Below are positions 42,985 to 54,034 of a stretch of DNA of 64,000 nucleotides, piece by piece. The translations under genes were made by a program, and so were the position numbers. This DNA comes from Ahaetulla prasina (Eukaryota; Chordata; Lepidosauria; Squamata; Colubridae): positions 16,521,283 through 16,585,282 of the forward strand of contig NC_080542.1 of assembly GCF_028640845.1 (NCBI RefSeq), written 5' to 3'. The notes beneath the pieces are model-generated. The model was not told where the DNA came from, did no database searches, and worked only from the letters and a program-made list of their open reading frames with translations. Every line of letters starts with the position of its first letter. Positions within the stretch are counted from its first letter, which is position 1.

Positions 42985-43895
42985 TGCCAAATTAACAGAG
43001 TTGGAAGGGAACTTGTAGGTCATCTAGTCCAACCCCCCGCCCAAGTAGGGGACCCTACACCATTTCTGACAAATGGCAGTCCAGTCTCCTCTTGAAAGCT
43101 TCTAGTAATAAAGCTCCCACAACTTCTGAAGGCAGCTTCTGTTCCATTGGTGGATTGTTCTCACGGTCAGAAAATTTCTCCTTATTTCTAGATTGAATCT
43201 CTCCTTGGTCAGTTTCCATCCATTATTCCTTGTCTGGCCTTTGGGTCCTTTGTTTTTAATTTATTTACATTTATATCCTGCCCTTCTCCGAAGACTCAGG
43301 GCGGCTTACATTGTGTAAGGCAATAGTCTCATCCTATTTGTATATTTATATACAAAGTCAACTTACTGCCCCCCCAACAATCTGGATCCTCATTTTACCT
43401 ACCTTATAAAGGATGGAAGGCCGAGTCAACCTTGGGCCTGGTGGGACTCGAGCCTGCAGTAATTGCAAGCAGCTGTGCTTAATAAACAGGCTGTCTTACA
43501 GCCTGAGCCACCCACGGCCCAAGCTTTGGAAAATAGCTTGACCCCCCTCCTCTCTGTGGCAGCCCCTCAATTATTGGAACACTGCTATCATGTCACCCCT
43601 GGTTCTTCTCTTCACTAGACTAGCCATGACCAGTTCTTGCAACTGTTCATTGTATGTTTTAGTCTCCAGTCCTCTAATCATCCTGGTTGCTCTCCTCGGC
43701 ACTTTTTCTAGAGTCTCAATATCTTTTTTATAGTGCGGTGACCAAAACTGGATGCAATATTCTAGGTGTGGTCTTACTAAGGCTTTATAGAGTGGTATTA
43801 ATACCTTACTTGACTCTAGGTGTGGTCTTACTAAGGCTTTATAGAGTGGTATTAATACCTTACTTGATCCTGATTGTATCCCTCTATTAATGATT
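42985..43895 (-). mobile_element. CR1 LINE fragment split by a SINE
   Basis: 42985-43245 and 43530-43895 are antisense CR1, separated by the SINE at 43253-43525. A 54-bp unit (AGGTGTGGTCTTACTAAGGC...) is repeated in tandem at about 43765-43818 and 43819-43872. Confidence 0.88.
43253..43525 (-). mobile_element. tRNA-derived SINE with an L2-type tail, copy 2
   Basis: Same structure as 24569-24842, including the TCCTGCCCTTCTCCGAAGAC hairpin end and a GACTCGAGCCTGCAGTAATT B-box region. Confidence 0.88.
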
Positions 43896-44151
43896 CAATC
43901 CCACTGTTAATAATTGTAAAATGAATCAGCGGAAAGAATACTTCAAATAGCATAGGGGAAATCACTGGTTTATGAAGGACAACAAGTATTAGAAAGTTAA
44001 CTAAGCAGTAACTGAATAAAGAATGTGACCTGATTGGCCCACAGTCAGTTTTGGGTCAAGGATTTCTCCATAACTGAGAAGTCCCTCACAAGATAGCAGT
44101 TGAAAGTTCTAGCTGTCCATGGTGACCACACAGATAAGTGCAGAGAACTAG

Positions 44152-44430
44152 ATAATAGAGTTGGAAGGGACCTTGGAGGTCTTCTAGTCCAATCCGCCCC
44201 CCCCCTCCGCTTGAGCAGAAGGCCTGAAATCATTTCAGACAAATGGATGTCCGATCTCTTTTTGTGATGGAGCACCCACAACTTCTGAAGGCAAGTTATT
44301 CCATTGGTTGACTGCTCTCACCGTTAGGAAACTTCTCCTTAGTTTTAGGTTGCCTCCCTTCTTGGTTAGTTTCTTGTCTTCTTGTCTTGCTTACTGGTGC
44401 TTTGGAAAATAGCTTGACCCCCTCGTCTTA
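44152..44430 (-). mobile_element. CR1 LINE 3' fragment
   Basis: AGAGTTGGAAGGGACCTTGG through GGTGCTTTGGAAAATAGC, antisense. Confidence 0.88.
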
Positions 44431-44642
44431 GCTAACCTATAGCTGAGTGTGGGCCTGGCTTTTTCTGATGCTCCCCATGACGCTATTGCTATTCTGAGCA
44501 CTGGCTCCATGCTTCTGCCCAGCTGCAACGTCCAAAAGGTTGAAGGTTGAACTCAACTGGGTCAAAAAGCATGTGATCTCTCCAGATGTGCTTCCTGTGC
44601 AACAATACCACTCCTCTGACCCTTCACCTCACTGAGCCACAA

Positions 44643-45148
44643 TGCTCTGACCTTGGTTTACCTCCAGCAGCACAAAGCCAAGTCCTCGTCCCGATAAACC
44701 CCTTTTATTTCATTTACAGTGAATTCCTCTCCGGCAAAGTCTTTTCAGACCAGGCCGATATCTTTCAGACGCTGCAATACTTGGCAAGAATGCAGTGATG
44801 AACTAATTGTCTCCTGCAAACTCCACTCCCCTTTTGCTCCTCTATGGGAGGGGCCATTCATTGTCCTCCTGTGGCCTTACTCCCAAGTCGACCCTTGTTC
44901 TTTAGCTGTTCCCTTTGTCTGGCAACTCTGCTCATGCGCACACTAAGAACAGGCTCCAGCTGTTCATCTGCCTCACTGATGTCTGACTCCAAAGGCAGCT
45001 GATAACTGGCATATGGCCCTGGCCCCTTCTCTGCCTCCAATGCAGAGCCCTCATCAGAGCCTTCCCCAGACTCCAGGACTGGCTCATGTTCCTCCCCAAC
45101 CTCCTCACTGTCCAAATCTGCTCCCAGCTCTGCTGGAGGGCCACAACA
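44643..45148 (-). mobile_element. Solo LTR, 506 bp
   Basis: Sense start TGTTGTGGCCCTCC at 45148. Exact target duplication CACAA at 44638-44642 and 45149-45153. Its open frame (44858-45151, 97 codons) starts with the LTR itself (CCGPPAEL...), is acidic, then basic (RMSRVARQREQLKNKGR). AATAAAAGG near 44700 on the minus strand is the likely poly(A) signal. Confidence 0.92.
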
Positions 45149-45153
45149 CACAA

Positions 45154-46118
45154 TTGCCAGGAGCAGCAGCTCTTCCTTCTAGCCGCTGACGTTTCTTGAG
45201 CTGCTGGTTCTCCGCAAAGCCTAGGTTTTCAGGTTCTCCTTCACAGCAATGAAGGAGAAAGTTTCATTAAAACTTATCCTCAGTTAACATTTTTCCAGAT
45301 ATAATAAATAGAGCAACGGAATGCCAGGGAAAGAGATATTTTCTTTCTTCCGTAATGAAACCTGGGGTGCTTTAGATTGAGCAATCATTGCAAGGTGAGA
45401 TACAAAGGATTGATAACAAAGGATTGGCTGCGGCAACTAAAAAGCCAGGCTATTCCCACTTCTGGCCACAAGATGGAGCTCTGCCACTATCCATCGCCAC
45501 AGCTTCTTAAGCCATAAATCCTTCAACTTGGTTTGCAACCAAGAATTCTAGGAACTGTATGTCTATGGAGGTTCTCAGTCATCCAGGTCATGTTGTCCCA
45601 AAGGTGCTTTTTTAAGAGGCAGCTGGAATTTCTGGGTTTTCTTTGAAGACGTTGAAGAAGCTTCTTGGATAAGAAGCGAAATGCCTTCAAAGAAAAACCA
45701 GAAAGTCCAGTTGCCGCTAGGAACAGTAATTTCCTAGTAGAATTTTCTAGTTGGATTAGAAAAAGGGGAAATTTCTGGCAATTGGGAAATCTCTGGTAGA
45801 CACACACACACCCTCCCCTGCCATGTTTTGCCATCCTGCCATTCCAGATCTGTTTCTTACCACCAGGACGTAGTCTTTAGAGTTAAGACACATCCATCGT
45901 GATAGCAACCAAGAGCAGCCTATGATTCTCTCAGTTGGTATGCAGAGCTAAGCCTGGTTAATGCTTAGATTATGAAGGGAATGTCCTGTTTCAGAGAGAT
46001 TGCTGACTCATAACGGATGGAAGACCACTTCACCGGCCACCCCAATATTGCAAGCTAGACCAGGAAGTTGAAATTCATCATGAACAAGGTTCATGAGGTT
46101 ACCAGGAGTCAACTCAAA
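45154..46118. other. KHNYN intron, mostly unassigned
   Basis: Contains a foldback element at about 45575-45730 related to 1956-2437 (CCCAAAGGTGCTTTTTT; AAGAAGCTTCTTGGATAAG). The rest is not recognised. Confidence 0.5.
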
Positions 46119-46518
46119 GGAAATTTTAGCTTTAGCCTCAGCCAATGGCAGACTTTTGTGTAGAGGAACAGGAAGAAGTCCCAAACTATGAAGTTGAAAA
46201 AGAAACTACTTCGGCATTGTGGCCAAGAAACTTGAATAATTTTTTTGACAGATTTAAAATTGATTTTAAAAATAAGTTTTGTTTTCACAGGAGTTAAATC
46301 TGAATTCGATATCAATTTAGGTTCTGGAGATGACCACTTGATTGCTAAAGTATATAAAATATTAATAGTCAAGATGAACCTGGAAGATGAATGTATTAAA
46401 AAAAATACATTGGTAAAACAGGCCAAAAATTTTGGGTATAATATAAAGCTAGATAAATGGGAGAATGTATGGAGTAATGGATTAAAATGTACTTTGAATT
46501 ATAGTTTGAAAGAAACAT
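46119..46518 (+). mobile_element. L1-like LINE ORF2 fragment
   Basis: The frame gives DDHLIAKVYKILI, LEDECIKKNTLVKQAKNFGY and KWENVWSNGLKCT, the C-terminal domain of L1 ORF2. Confidence 0.75.
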
Positions 46519-46865
46519 AGGTAAAGGTTCCCCTTGCACATATGTGCTAGTCGTTCCCGACTCTAGGGGGCAGTGCTCATCTCCATTTCAAAGCCGAAGA
46601 GCCAGCGCTGTCCAAAGACATCTCCGTGGTCATGTGGCTGGCATGACTAAATGCCAAAGGCACACAGAACGCTATTCCCTTCCCACCAAAGGTGGTCCCT
46701 ATTTTTCTATTTGCACTTTTACATGCTTTTGAACTGCTTAGTTGGTGGAAGCTGGGATAAGTAACAGGGGCTCACCGTGTTATGCGGCACTAGGGATTCG
46801 AACCGCTGAACTCCCGACCTTTCGATCGACAAGCTCAGCATCTTAGCCACTGATCCACCGCATCC
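46519..46865 (-). mobile_element. Sauria SINE, minus strand, near full length
   Basis: Begins with the tail AGGTAAAGGTTCCCCTTGC and ends with the antisense tRNA head (GGGATTCGAACC B box, ...CTTAGCCACTGATCCACCGC). Confidence 0.92.
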
Positions 46866-46914
46866 CCTAAAAAACATGCACTCCCATAAAACCCCCAAGA
46901 GTTAACTTCGAGGA

Positions 46915-47135
46915 GTCAAGAGGGCTCATTGGTTAAAACACAGTATTGCAGGCTAACTCTGCCGACTGCCAGGAGTTTGATCCTGACTGGCTCCACGTTG
47001 ACTCAGCCTTTCATCCTTCGGAGGTGGGTAAAATGAGGACCCAGATTGTTGGGGGAAATATACTGACTCTGTAAACCGCTTAGAGAGGGGCTGTAAAGCA
47101 CTATGAAGCGGTATATAAGTTTAAGTGTTATTGCC
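46915..47135 (+). mobile_element. tRNA-derived SINE, second type
   Basis: GGGCTCATTGGTTAAAACAC head, AGTTTGATCCTGACTGGCTC B-box region, TAAAATGAGGACCCAGATTG body and an AAACCGCTTAGAGAGGGGC / GCGGTATATAAGT tail. Confidence 0.75.
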
Positions 47136-47224
47136 TGACCCAGAATGAAGCTATTTTATTCATCTACAAGGTGTTGGTTTTCAAATGTAAATCTAACCTG
47201 GCCAGAGTAGCTCAAGGGATAAAC

Positions 47225-47637
47225 CGTATTTTTCAGAGTATAAGACGCACTGGAGTATAAGACGCACCTTAGTTTTTGGGGAGGAAAATAAGAAAAAAGC
47301 TGATTGGCAGGTGGAATACCCCCAATCAACTGTTCCCAGAGGTGAATTTTACCAACAGGTTCCTTGGTTGTGAGCTCTGTGCCTTGCTTTTTTTGACTTT
47401 TTTTCCTGCCTCTGAAAGCCTCCAAAACAGAACTTCAGGGGGAAAAAAAGCCTCTGTTTGGGGGCTTCTTTTCTGAAACTTTGTTTGGGGGCTTCTTTTC
47501 TGAAGCTTCTTTCAGCCTCTGAAACCTCCGTTTGAGAATCTGGCTGGTGCTACATTTGGAGTATAAGGCGCACCCAGATTTTCACCCTCTTTTGGGTGGG
47601 AAAAGGTGCGTCTTATACCCCCAAAAATTACGGTATT
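47225..47637. mobile_element. MITE with CGTATTTTTCGGAGTATAAG ends, copy 3
   Basis: CCGTATTTTTCAGAGTATAA left, CCCCAAAAATTACGGTA right. It ends about 28 bp from the donor of the KHNYN exon at 47665. Confidence 0.82.
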
Positions 47638-47664
47638 TGTTAGAAGCGAATCAGAAATACTCAC

Positions 47665-47766
47665 CTTGTTTTTTTCCTCAGGAATTCTGCTAAGGTAGGG
47701 CCACTTCGTCCTAAGGGGTCATCCGGCACCATAAATATGTTCCCCACGAAGGTGTACTGCAACAAG
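47665..47766 (-). CDS. KHNYN: KHNYN exon, end of the NYN/PIN nuclease domain
   Basis: 102 bases. Acceptor TTTTCTGTTGTGCAG|C, donor ACAAG|GTGAGT. It completes a Ser codon and encodes [20 protein letters not shown], then the SGPTLAEFL helix. The MVPDDPLGR motif is the hallmark shared by KHNYN, N4BP1, NYNRIN and the ZC3H12 RNases at the end of the fold. At the junction the protein reads KES, where relatives usually have Arg at the last position; this may be a snake difference. Introns on either side are about 5.4 and 5.8 kb. Confidence 0.95.
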
Positions 47767-48091
47767 CTGCACAACAGAAAACCAGAGAAAAGGTTCATAC
47801 ATTCCGCCAAGCCACAATCTGTTTTGGCAAATTCCAACGGGTCAGGTCCACCGACGGTGCCAAGCCACAAATGATGGCTTGAAAGCCACTCGACACACTA
47901 AACTACAAACAAGTAAATCAGCTTGCAAATCCTGCAATTTGCAAATCCAGCCAGAGAGTTAAGGGGGGGGAAAAAATCATCCACTGGAGTTTGTTTGTTT
48001 TTTTCTCCCCCCAAGGATTTAGCTGACGTGCAACTGCATTTTGGTCCCCTTGTGATCTTGAACAGCCAAGGCTAAATGAATAGCTGTAGGT

Positions 48092-48845
48092 CAGTGATGA
48101 CCTTTTTCTTGTTGTGTGCTGGTAGTGTGCAGGCAAAAGTGCGTGCTTCTGTGCGGATAAGATAACAGGATGCGACTTATCGCGGTCAGCATGCTTTGGG
48201 AGTACACAGTGTCTTGCTAATACAGCAGGTTTTACTAGCTAGCAAAGGTTGCCTTGACCAGAGTATGAGGCCTGGACCTTGAGGGCTAGAGACCAGAACC
48301 AGGGCCCAGGACTACTTTACTGTCGGGACCAATAATGCAATGGGGGGAGGGCTGCGCATGCATGCACGACCCCCCCCGCTCTCCCCATTCCCCCGTGTAT
48401 GCGCATTTGAAAAAAAACCCACACTTCCCCCCCGTCCCCTGCACATACATGCATGACCCCCCCGCACCCCAATTTTGGGTCTAGTAGGCTTCCCTGCAGC
48501 CTCCTGGGCCCAAATGGGCTGCGGGGAGGTGACCTGCTCCTCCCGCCCCCACACATACACGCATGGCCCCCCGCCCCCGTTTTGGGTCTAGTAGGCCTCC
48601 CTGCTGCCTCCTGAGCCCAAAAATGGGCTATGGGGAGGGGCGACCCACTCTTCCCACCCACCCCATGACCTCTGTGCATATGTGCATCTCTCCCGCATGT
48701 GCCCCGCCCCTCGCGCATCCTGAAAATCAGCTGGCCGGTGATTCCACGTATGCGCGGTGGAACTAAGCTGGGCGATGGCTTGCGTGTCCACAGAAAGGGC
48801 GCCACGTGTCAGCTGTGGCATGCGTGCCATAGATTCGCCATCACG
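48092..48845. mobile_element. Expanded hAT-like MITE, GC-rich
   Basis: Ends TCAGTGATGACC and GATTCGCCATCACG match the 24060-24387 family. The interior contains about 120-bp tandem units (TTTTGGGTCTAGTAGGC...CCTCCTGGGCCCAAA) around 48470-48660. Confidence 0.7.
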
Positions 48846-49164
48846 CGTATAGGTTCTCCTGCTTCAGCAGGGGGCTGGACTAGAAGACCTCCAAGGTCCC
48901 TTCCAAGTTATTCTGAAAATGTTAACTTTCGGCAACCTCCTGAAAGCAGCCATTTTAGGAGCAACAAGAACATTCAATACACATTCAGGGGTAGCACCAA
49001 TTTTCACAGAAAATTGCCTCAGCGCCTCAAGATTAAGCCCTAAAATTCAGTCACTGAATTTCATCAGCACAGTTTGTCTGCTTTACATTCCAAATTAAGA
49101 GGGGCCCCTGCGAGCAGTTATGGGCCCTGAGAGTGGTTATGGGGACGTTCCCATCGCCAAAAGG

Positions 49165-49560
49165 GCTGACAGGTAGTCCTCGCCTTATCACCACAATTTC
49201 CGTTGCTGAATGAGACAGTTTTTAAGTTGGATTCTGCCGCCATTTTATGGCCTTTCATGTCACGGTCATTAAGTGAACTGCGGAAAGTTGTTAGGTTAGA
49301 ACACAGTTGTTAAGTGAATCTGGCTTCCCCTGTTGACTTGGTTTAGAAGAAGGTCACAAAAGGGGATCGTGTGACCCCCAGGACACTGCAACTGTCATAA
49401 ATATGAATCCGTCGCCAAGCATGTGAATTTTGATCTCTTGACCAGGGGAATATGCAATGGTAAGTGTGGAAAAATAGTCATGTCATTTTTTCCCCCCCAG
49501 TGCCGTTGTAGCTTCAATCGGTCACTAAGTTGAACTGTTGTAAGTCGAGGACTAACTGTA
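49165..49560. mobile_element. CAGGTAGTCC-family MITE
   Basis: ACAGGTAGTCCTCGCCTTAT left and GTAAGTCGAGGACTAACTGT right. Confidence 0.9.
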
Positions 49561-49797
49561 ATGTTTGGAGTTGGTTTGGCTTCTTTTTTTCCCCTTTGAA
49601 ATTGAGTAATTGTTCCCATCCTTGTCCTTAACACCCACAAACCACTGAAAAAAACCATTCCCCTGAGGGCTTATTTCTGGGAAGGAAATGGTGGGCGTAT
49701 CAGGAGAAACACACAAGCTGACTGAGGTAAGAAGGAGCTACTTAAGGGTGAGGGATGAAACAAGAAAATCAAGAATGACTGATGGTGGAATGAATCA

Positions 49798-49975
49798 TTA
49801 TCTCCTTTTTAACGACCTCATAATCCCTTGCGGGGTAGGGTCTGGCCAACTGAATGGAGCTGAAAGTGTGCTGGCCGGATGCCCTTCCTGTCGCCAATGG
49901 CTGGTGGTTGAATGAATATGGACCAAATATGGGTTAACCACAACTCGTTCAGAGACCGTTCGAAGTTATGACAGC
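49798..49975. mobile_element. Short interspersed repeat, CCCATAATCCCTTG type
   Basis: CCTTGCGGGGTAGGGTCTGG and GGATGCCCTTCCTGTCGCC recur at 51428-51655 and 58500-58725. The longer copies end in an antisense tRNA-like region (GGATCGAACTC ... TAAGCCACCG), so this is a tRNA-derived SINE on the minus strand. Confidence 0.6.
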
Positions 49976-50299
49976 ACTAAAAGAGTGGCACTCGCAATCT
50001 GTCCTGCATCTTCTGGCCATCTCAATACTTGACTGCTTTGAGTCAGGTGATGGGGATTGTGGTGATTCACTTAAGGACCGTGGCAAAAAAAAATGGCTGT
50101 AAAATTGGGTACATCCAGGGGCGGCCTGCTGGGGGTTTGCAGGGGTTCGGGGGAACCTCTAGCTAAGATTCTGTGCAGTTTGGAGAAATCCCAAATCCCA
50201 CTCCTGGCTGGCCCCGCCCCCCGCCCCTCCCCCGAAGCCCATTTTGGATGCAGGTAAGTGCAGGGTGCACACGGAGGCTTGGGGAGGGTGAAAAAGGGA

Positions 50300-50575
50300 G
50301 AGTGAAAAAGACATCTCCGTGGTCATGTGGCCGGCATGACTCAACGCCAAAGGCACACGGAACGCTGTTACCTTCCCACCAAAGATGGTCCCTATTTTTT
50401 CTACTTGCGTTTTTACGGGCTTTCGAAACTGCTAGGTTGGCAGAAGCTGGGACAAGTAACAGGAGCTCACTCCGTTACACGGCAGCACTAGGGATTCGAA
50501 CCGCTGAGCTGCCGACCTTTCGAGCGACAAGCTCAACGTCCTAGCCCCGGAACCACCACGTCCCTCTATGGCAAT
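50300..50575 (-). mobile_element. Sauria SINE, minus strand, tail missing
   Basis: GACATCTCCGTGGTCATGTGG through GGGATTCGAACCGCTGAGC. Confidence 0.9.
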
Positions 50576-51427
50576 GTAGTTACTAATAAATAAACCGTCT
50601 CTTCTTCCATTGCACCATTTAGGAGGGGACCTCGATATCAGAAGCTCCATATCTGAATAACATCCTCTATAGAAATAATCTTCTAAAACTGAGTGGGGAA
50701 AAAAGCTTTCCAATGCTCACCCTAAGTTTGTTCCTTCCCTCTGTTTTTTTTTCTGCTAGAACTTCAGGACTGCAGGCATTTCCCCCCCCCCACGCTTGTT
50801 TCCAAAATATAAGAGGAAAATGTTGAGAGCACTAGAGCATGGGTGCGTGGGTGTGTTTGGAGAAAGATCTGCGTTGTGTAGGAAAACAAGCGAGGGAGTG
50901 AAGCAGCTATCAAGCTCATTAGGTGACTAAGCGGTCAAGGAGGAGAAGCAGGTCTGGACGTCACCAAACCAGTGCAGGGGAAACTGAAAGGGGAAAGCAG
51001 ATCCCAGAAGTTTCACGCTCCAGCGGAAATGCTGAGGAGCTACAGCTATGAGGCACCTTCCTTCTCCTACTCCAGCACAAAATGAAAAACCCATTGGTCA
51101 CAACCCTGATGTGATCATGGCTGAGGCCATTCTTGGAGGCTTCAGGGCTGCCACACAACCGGAGCGGGGGGGGGGGGGATAGGTAGTTAGATGGGGTGCG
51201 TAGCCAAAACAATAAAACTTCCCTGTGGAAACCCAAAGACAGTCCCACAGCTGGCTGGCCAGAGGAGGGGTGAAGTAACCTAGCAACTGGCCAGCTCCTG
51301 GATTGGACAGCGTGACCAGCGACTAAGGGCGGGGGTGGGGGGCGGAGGGGAAACCTTTACCTTTAATTAGGTGAAAGCTGTGGGAACTTTTAGAGTCAGC
51401 TTTCACCAATTGTGCCAATATCATCAT
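50576..51427. other. KHNYN intron, not assigned
   Basis: No repeat or exon recognised apart from homopolymer runs (poly-C near 50780, poly-G near 51168). Confidence 0.4.
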
Positions 51428-51655
51428 CATCTTTTAATGACTCCATAATCCCTTGTGGGGTGGAGTCTGGGCAACTGAATGGAGCTGAGCGTTTACTGGC
51501 CGGATGCCTTTCTTGTCGCCAATGCGGAGCTGCGTTCGGCAGGTACATTCCCAAAGTGCCCAGAGAGAGAAATATCGGCCTCTACCCAGGATCGAACTCA
51601 CAGCCTCCTGATTGTGAGGCGAGAGCTCCACGTCTAAGCCACCGCATCACACTCA
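51428..51655 (-). mobile_element. tRNA-derived SINE, CCCATAATCCCTTG type
   Basis: Fullest copy. Antisense head with CAGGATCGAACTCACAGCC B-box region and CACGTCTAAGCCACCGC. Confidence 0.7.
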
Positions 51656-51834
51656 CCAGTTGCGTCAGTATGATTGACCCAATAAAGCTGTTCTTTGAGG
51701 AACCCTGGCTGCCTCAGAGCTCTGGTTTCTATGGGTGCCTTACTTGGAACGCTGACACCAGCATTTCAGCACCAACCTCAGCGGCCAGCAGCAGAAACCA
51801 ACTTCAAGGTTGCTAAATGTTGGCTAAAGACTAG

Positions 51835-52175
51835 CTGTTGGCACTAATGACCGTTTTTCACACTTACGTCCGTTGCAGCATTCCCATGGTCACGTGATCA
51901 AGATTCAGGTGCTTGGTAACTGACTCATATTTATGGCAACTGCAGGGTCCTGGGGTCAGGTGATCCTCTTTTGAGGCCTTCTGACAAGCAAAGTCAATGG
52001 GGGAAGCCAGATTCACTTAACCGTGTTCCTAACTTCACAACTGTGCTGATTCGCTTAACGTCTGCCACAAGGAAGGTCGTAAAATAGGGCGAAGCTCACT
52101 TAGCAATTGTCTCGCTTGGCAACATAAATTTTGGGCTCAATTGTGGTCATAAGCCGAGGACTATCTGTACATAGA
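51835..52175. mobile_element. CAGGTAGTCC-family MITE
   Basis: TTTTTCACACTTACGTCCG, CCCATGGTCACGTGATCAAG, GCCGAGGACTATCTGTA end. Confidence 0.88.
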
Positions 52176-52830
52176 ATCGTACCGCTGGGAGGGACCTCAG
52201 AGGTCTTCTAATCCAGTGGTTCTCAACCTTTATAGTGCTGCGACCCCTTTAATACAATTCCCCACGATGTGGCGACCCCCAACTGTAAAATTATTTTTGT
52301 TTTGAATTTATCGCACCTGAAGCCGTGTTGGCTAGCAATCTGAACTGCTTGCGATTGCCTTGAGGACGGAGGCATTAAAGCGGAGACTCCTCCCCTATTA
52401 AATTTATCGCACCTGAAGCCAGATTAGGCTAGCGATTGGGAGTGGTTGCAGCTGGCTTGAGAGGGAGACATCAGAGCAAAGATTTCTCTCTTTTTTAATT
52501 CATCGCGCCTGAAGCCGAATTTGGCTAGCGATTTGAAGAGCCTGCAGCTGGTTTGTGGAGTCAGGAGCACAATTCTTTGACTCGCAAGTATACTTCCCAT
52601 ATTTCCAATGGTCTTTAGGCAACCCCTGGCAAATCATCATTCGACCCCCAACGGGGTCCCGACCCACAGGTTGAGAACCACTGTTCTAATCCAACCCCCT
52701 GCTCAAGGCAGGAGACCTTATAGTACCATCCTGATCACCATCCGGCCTCTTTTTGAAAACCTCCAGTGATGAAGCACTGCATCTACATCCACAACTACAG
52801 AGGCAAGCTATTCCATATTTAATTATATTA
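52168..52830 (-). mobile_element. CR1 LINE fragment split by a SPIN-like hAT
   Basis: GGGAGGGACCTCAGAGGTC up to 52213, then TTCTAATCCAACCCCCTGC from 52684. Confidence 0.88.
52214..52683. mobile_element. SPIN-like hAT MITE, 470 bp, with three internal repeats
   Basis: Terminal inverted repeats CAGTGGTTCTCAACCT (left) and its complement AGGTTGAGAACCACTG (right). Exact 8-bp target duplication TTCTAATC at 52206-52213 and 52684-52691. The right end, read inwards, gives CAACCTGTGGGTCGGGACCC, as in SPIN (Space Invaders) elements. The interior holds three units of about 90-100 bp starting at about 52307, 52400 and 52498, each with ATCGCACCTGAAGCC and GGCTAGCGAT. No transposase. Confidence 0.9.
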
Positions 52831-53344
52831 ATTAAGCTAGAGCATAGGCTTCATAAGAAGTGATAATGTAGGCAATAAGTAGGTTTGTTAATTGTTTTCT
52901 CAATTCAAGCCTTCCAGAAGAAACACAGGGAAGATCAAAACTGACTGACTGACTGACTGTCTGTGGTTTCTACCACTTCTCAAAAGAACACATGTACACA
53001 CACACACACTCCAAAAAAAACCCTGGAAATTTCAAGTGTAGAAATAAAAGACTCTTAGAATTGTCCTTGTTGACATCTTAGTTTTCCATGGATGGCATGC
53101 TAATTAGCGGAAAGGTATTGAAATGTGTAATTTCCCCCGCAGTGCACACCAGATGGTACAGTCCCATGGGACCATAACACATGCCACTTTCTGGGTTGCC
53201 TGTTCTTGAAACTCTAGGACAAATCTTCAGCTTCCTTGACTCCCTCGACCTTTGTATATCAATCAGAAATCCCTGACAGGAAGAAGTCCGCTCGCCTTAT
53301 TTCTCCCCACCTCATTCAAGAAATTGAACAGGGATGGCCTCTTT

Positions 53345-53445
53345 ATGACATGTGGACTTCAACTCCCAGAATTCCTAAGGCGGCCATGCTGGTTCAGGAA
53401 TTCTGGGAGCTGAAGTCCACAAATCATAAAGGGGCCATGTTTACC
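53345..53445. mobile_element. Palindromic hAT-type MITE, older copy
   Basis: TGTGGACTTCAACTCCCAG arm and its complement. Outer ends diverged. Confidence 0.8.
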
Positions 53446-53540
53446 CGTCTCCGATCTAGAAGGTTCTTCCAAAAAAAAAAAAAAAAAGATTGCCTCTTGC
53501 TCCACCCCACCGAGTCCCCAAATTCAAGAATCCATCTTCA

Positions 53541-53669
<129 letters not shown>

Positions 53670-54034
53670 TCATGTAAAAGAAAAGCCGAGAGAGAAATTA
53701 ATTAGGATAATTTTACCTCTTTTGTTTCAAAGTTCTCAAGCTTCCTTTGAGGAAAGGTCCACGTTCATCATGGATACTTGCCACATTGCAAAAGATTTGG
53801 AAAGGCAAAGGTCTTGCCTACGAAGGCACACATGTCTCTCCTTGTCTATAAATTTTTATATTGTTTTATATCCCAAGTTCCGTTTCTATACTGAACAGTG
53901 GTTTTTCTAAATATCCAAGGTGTTAAAGTATAAACATCATCATAATCATTATAATCACATACATATAAACATATATGCGATAATATCAATCGTTACTGAA
54001 AAGTTACTGAAAAGTATACTATTTTAATATTAAT

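Noticed and set aside
48317..48805. 162-codon minus-strand ORF, Gly/His-rich
   Set aside because: A translation of GC-rich tandem units inside a hAT-like element.
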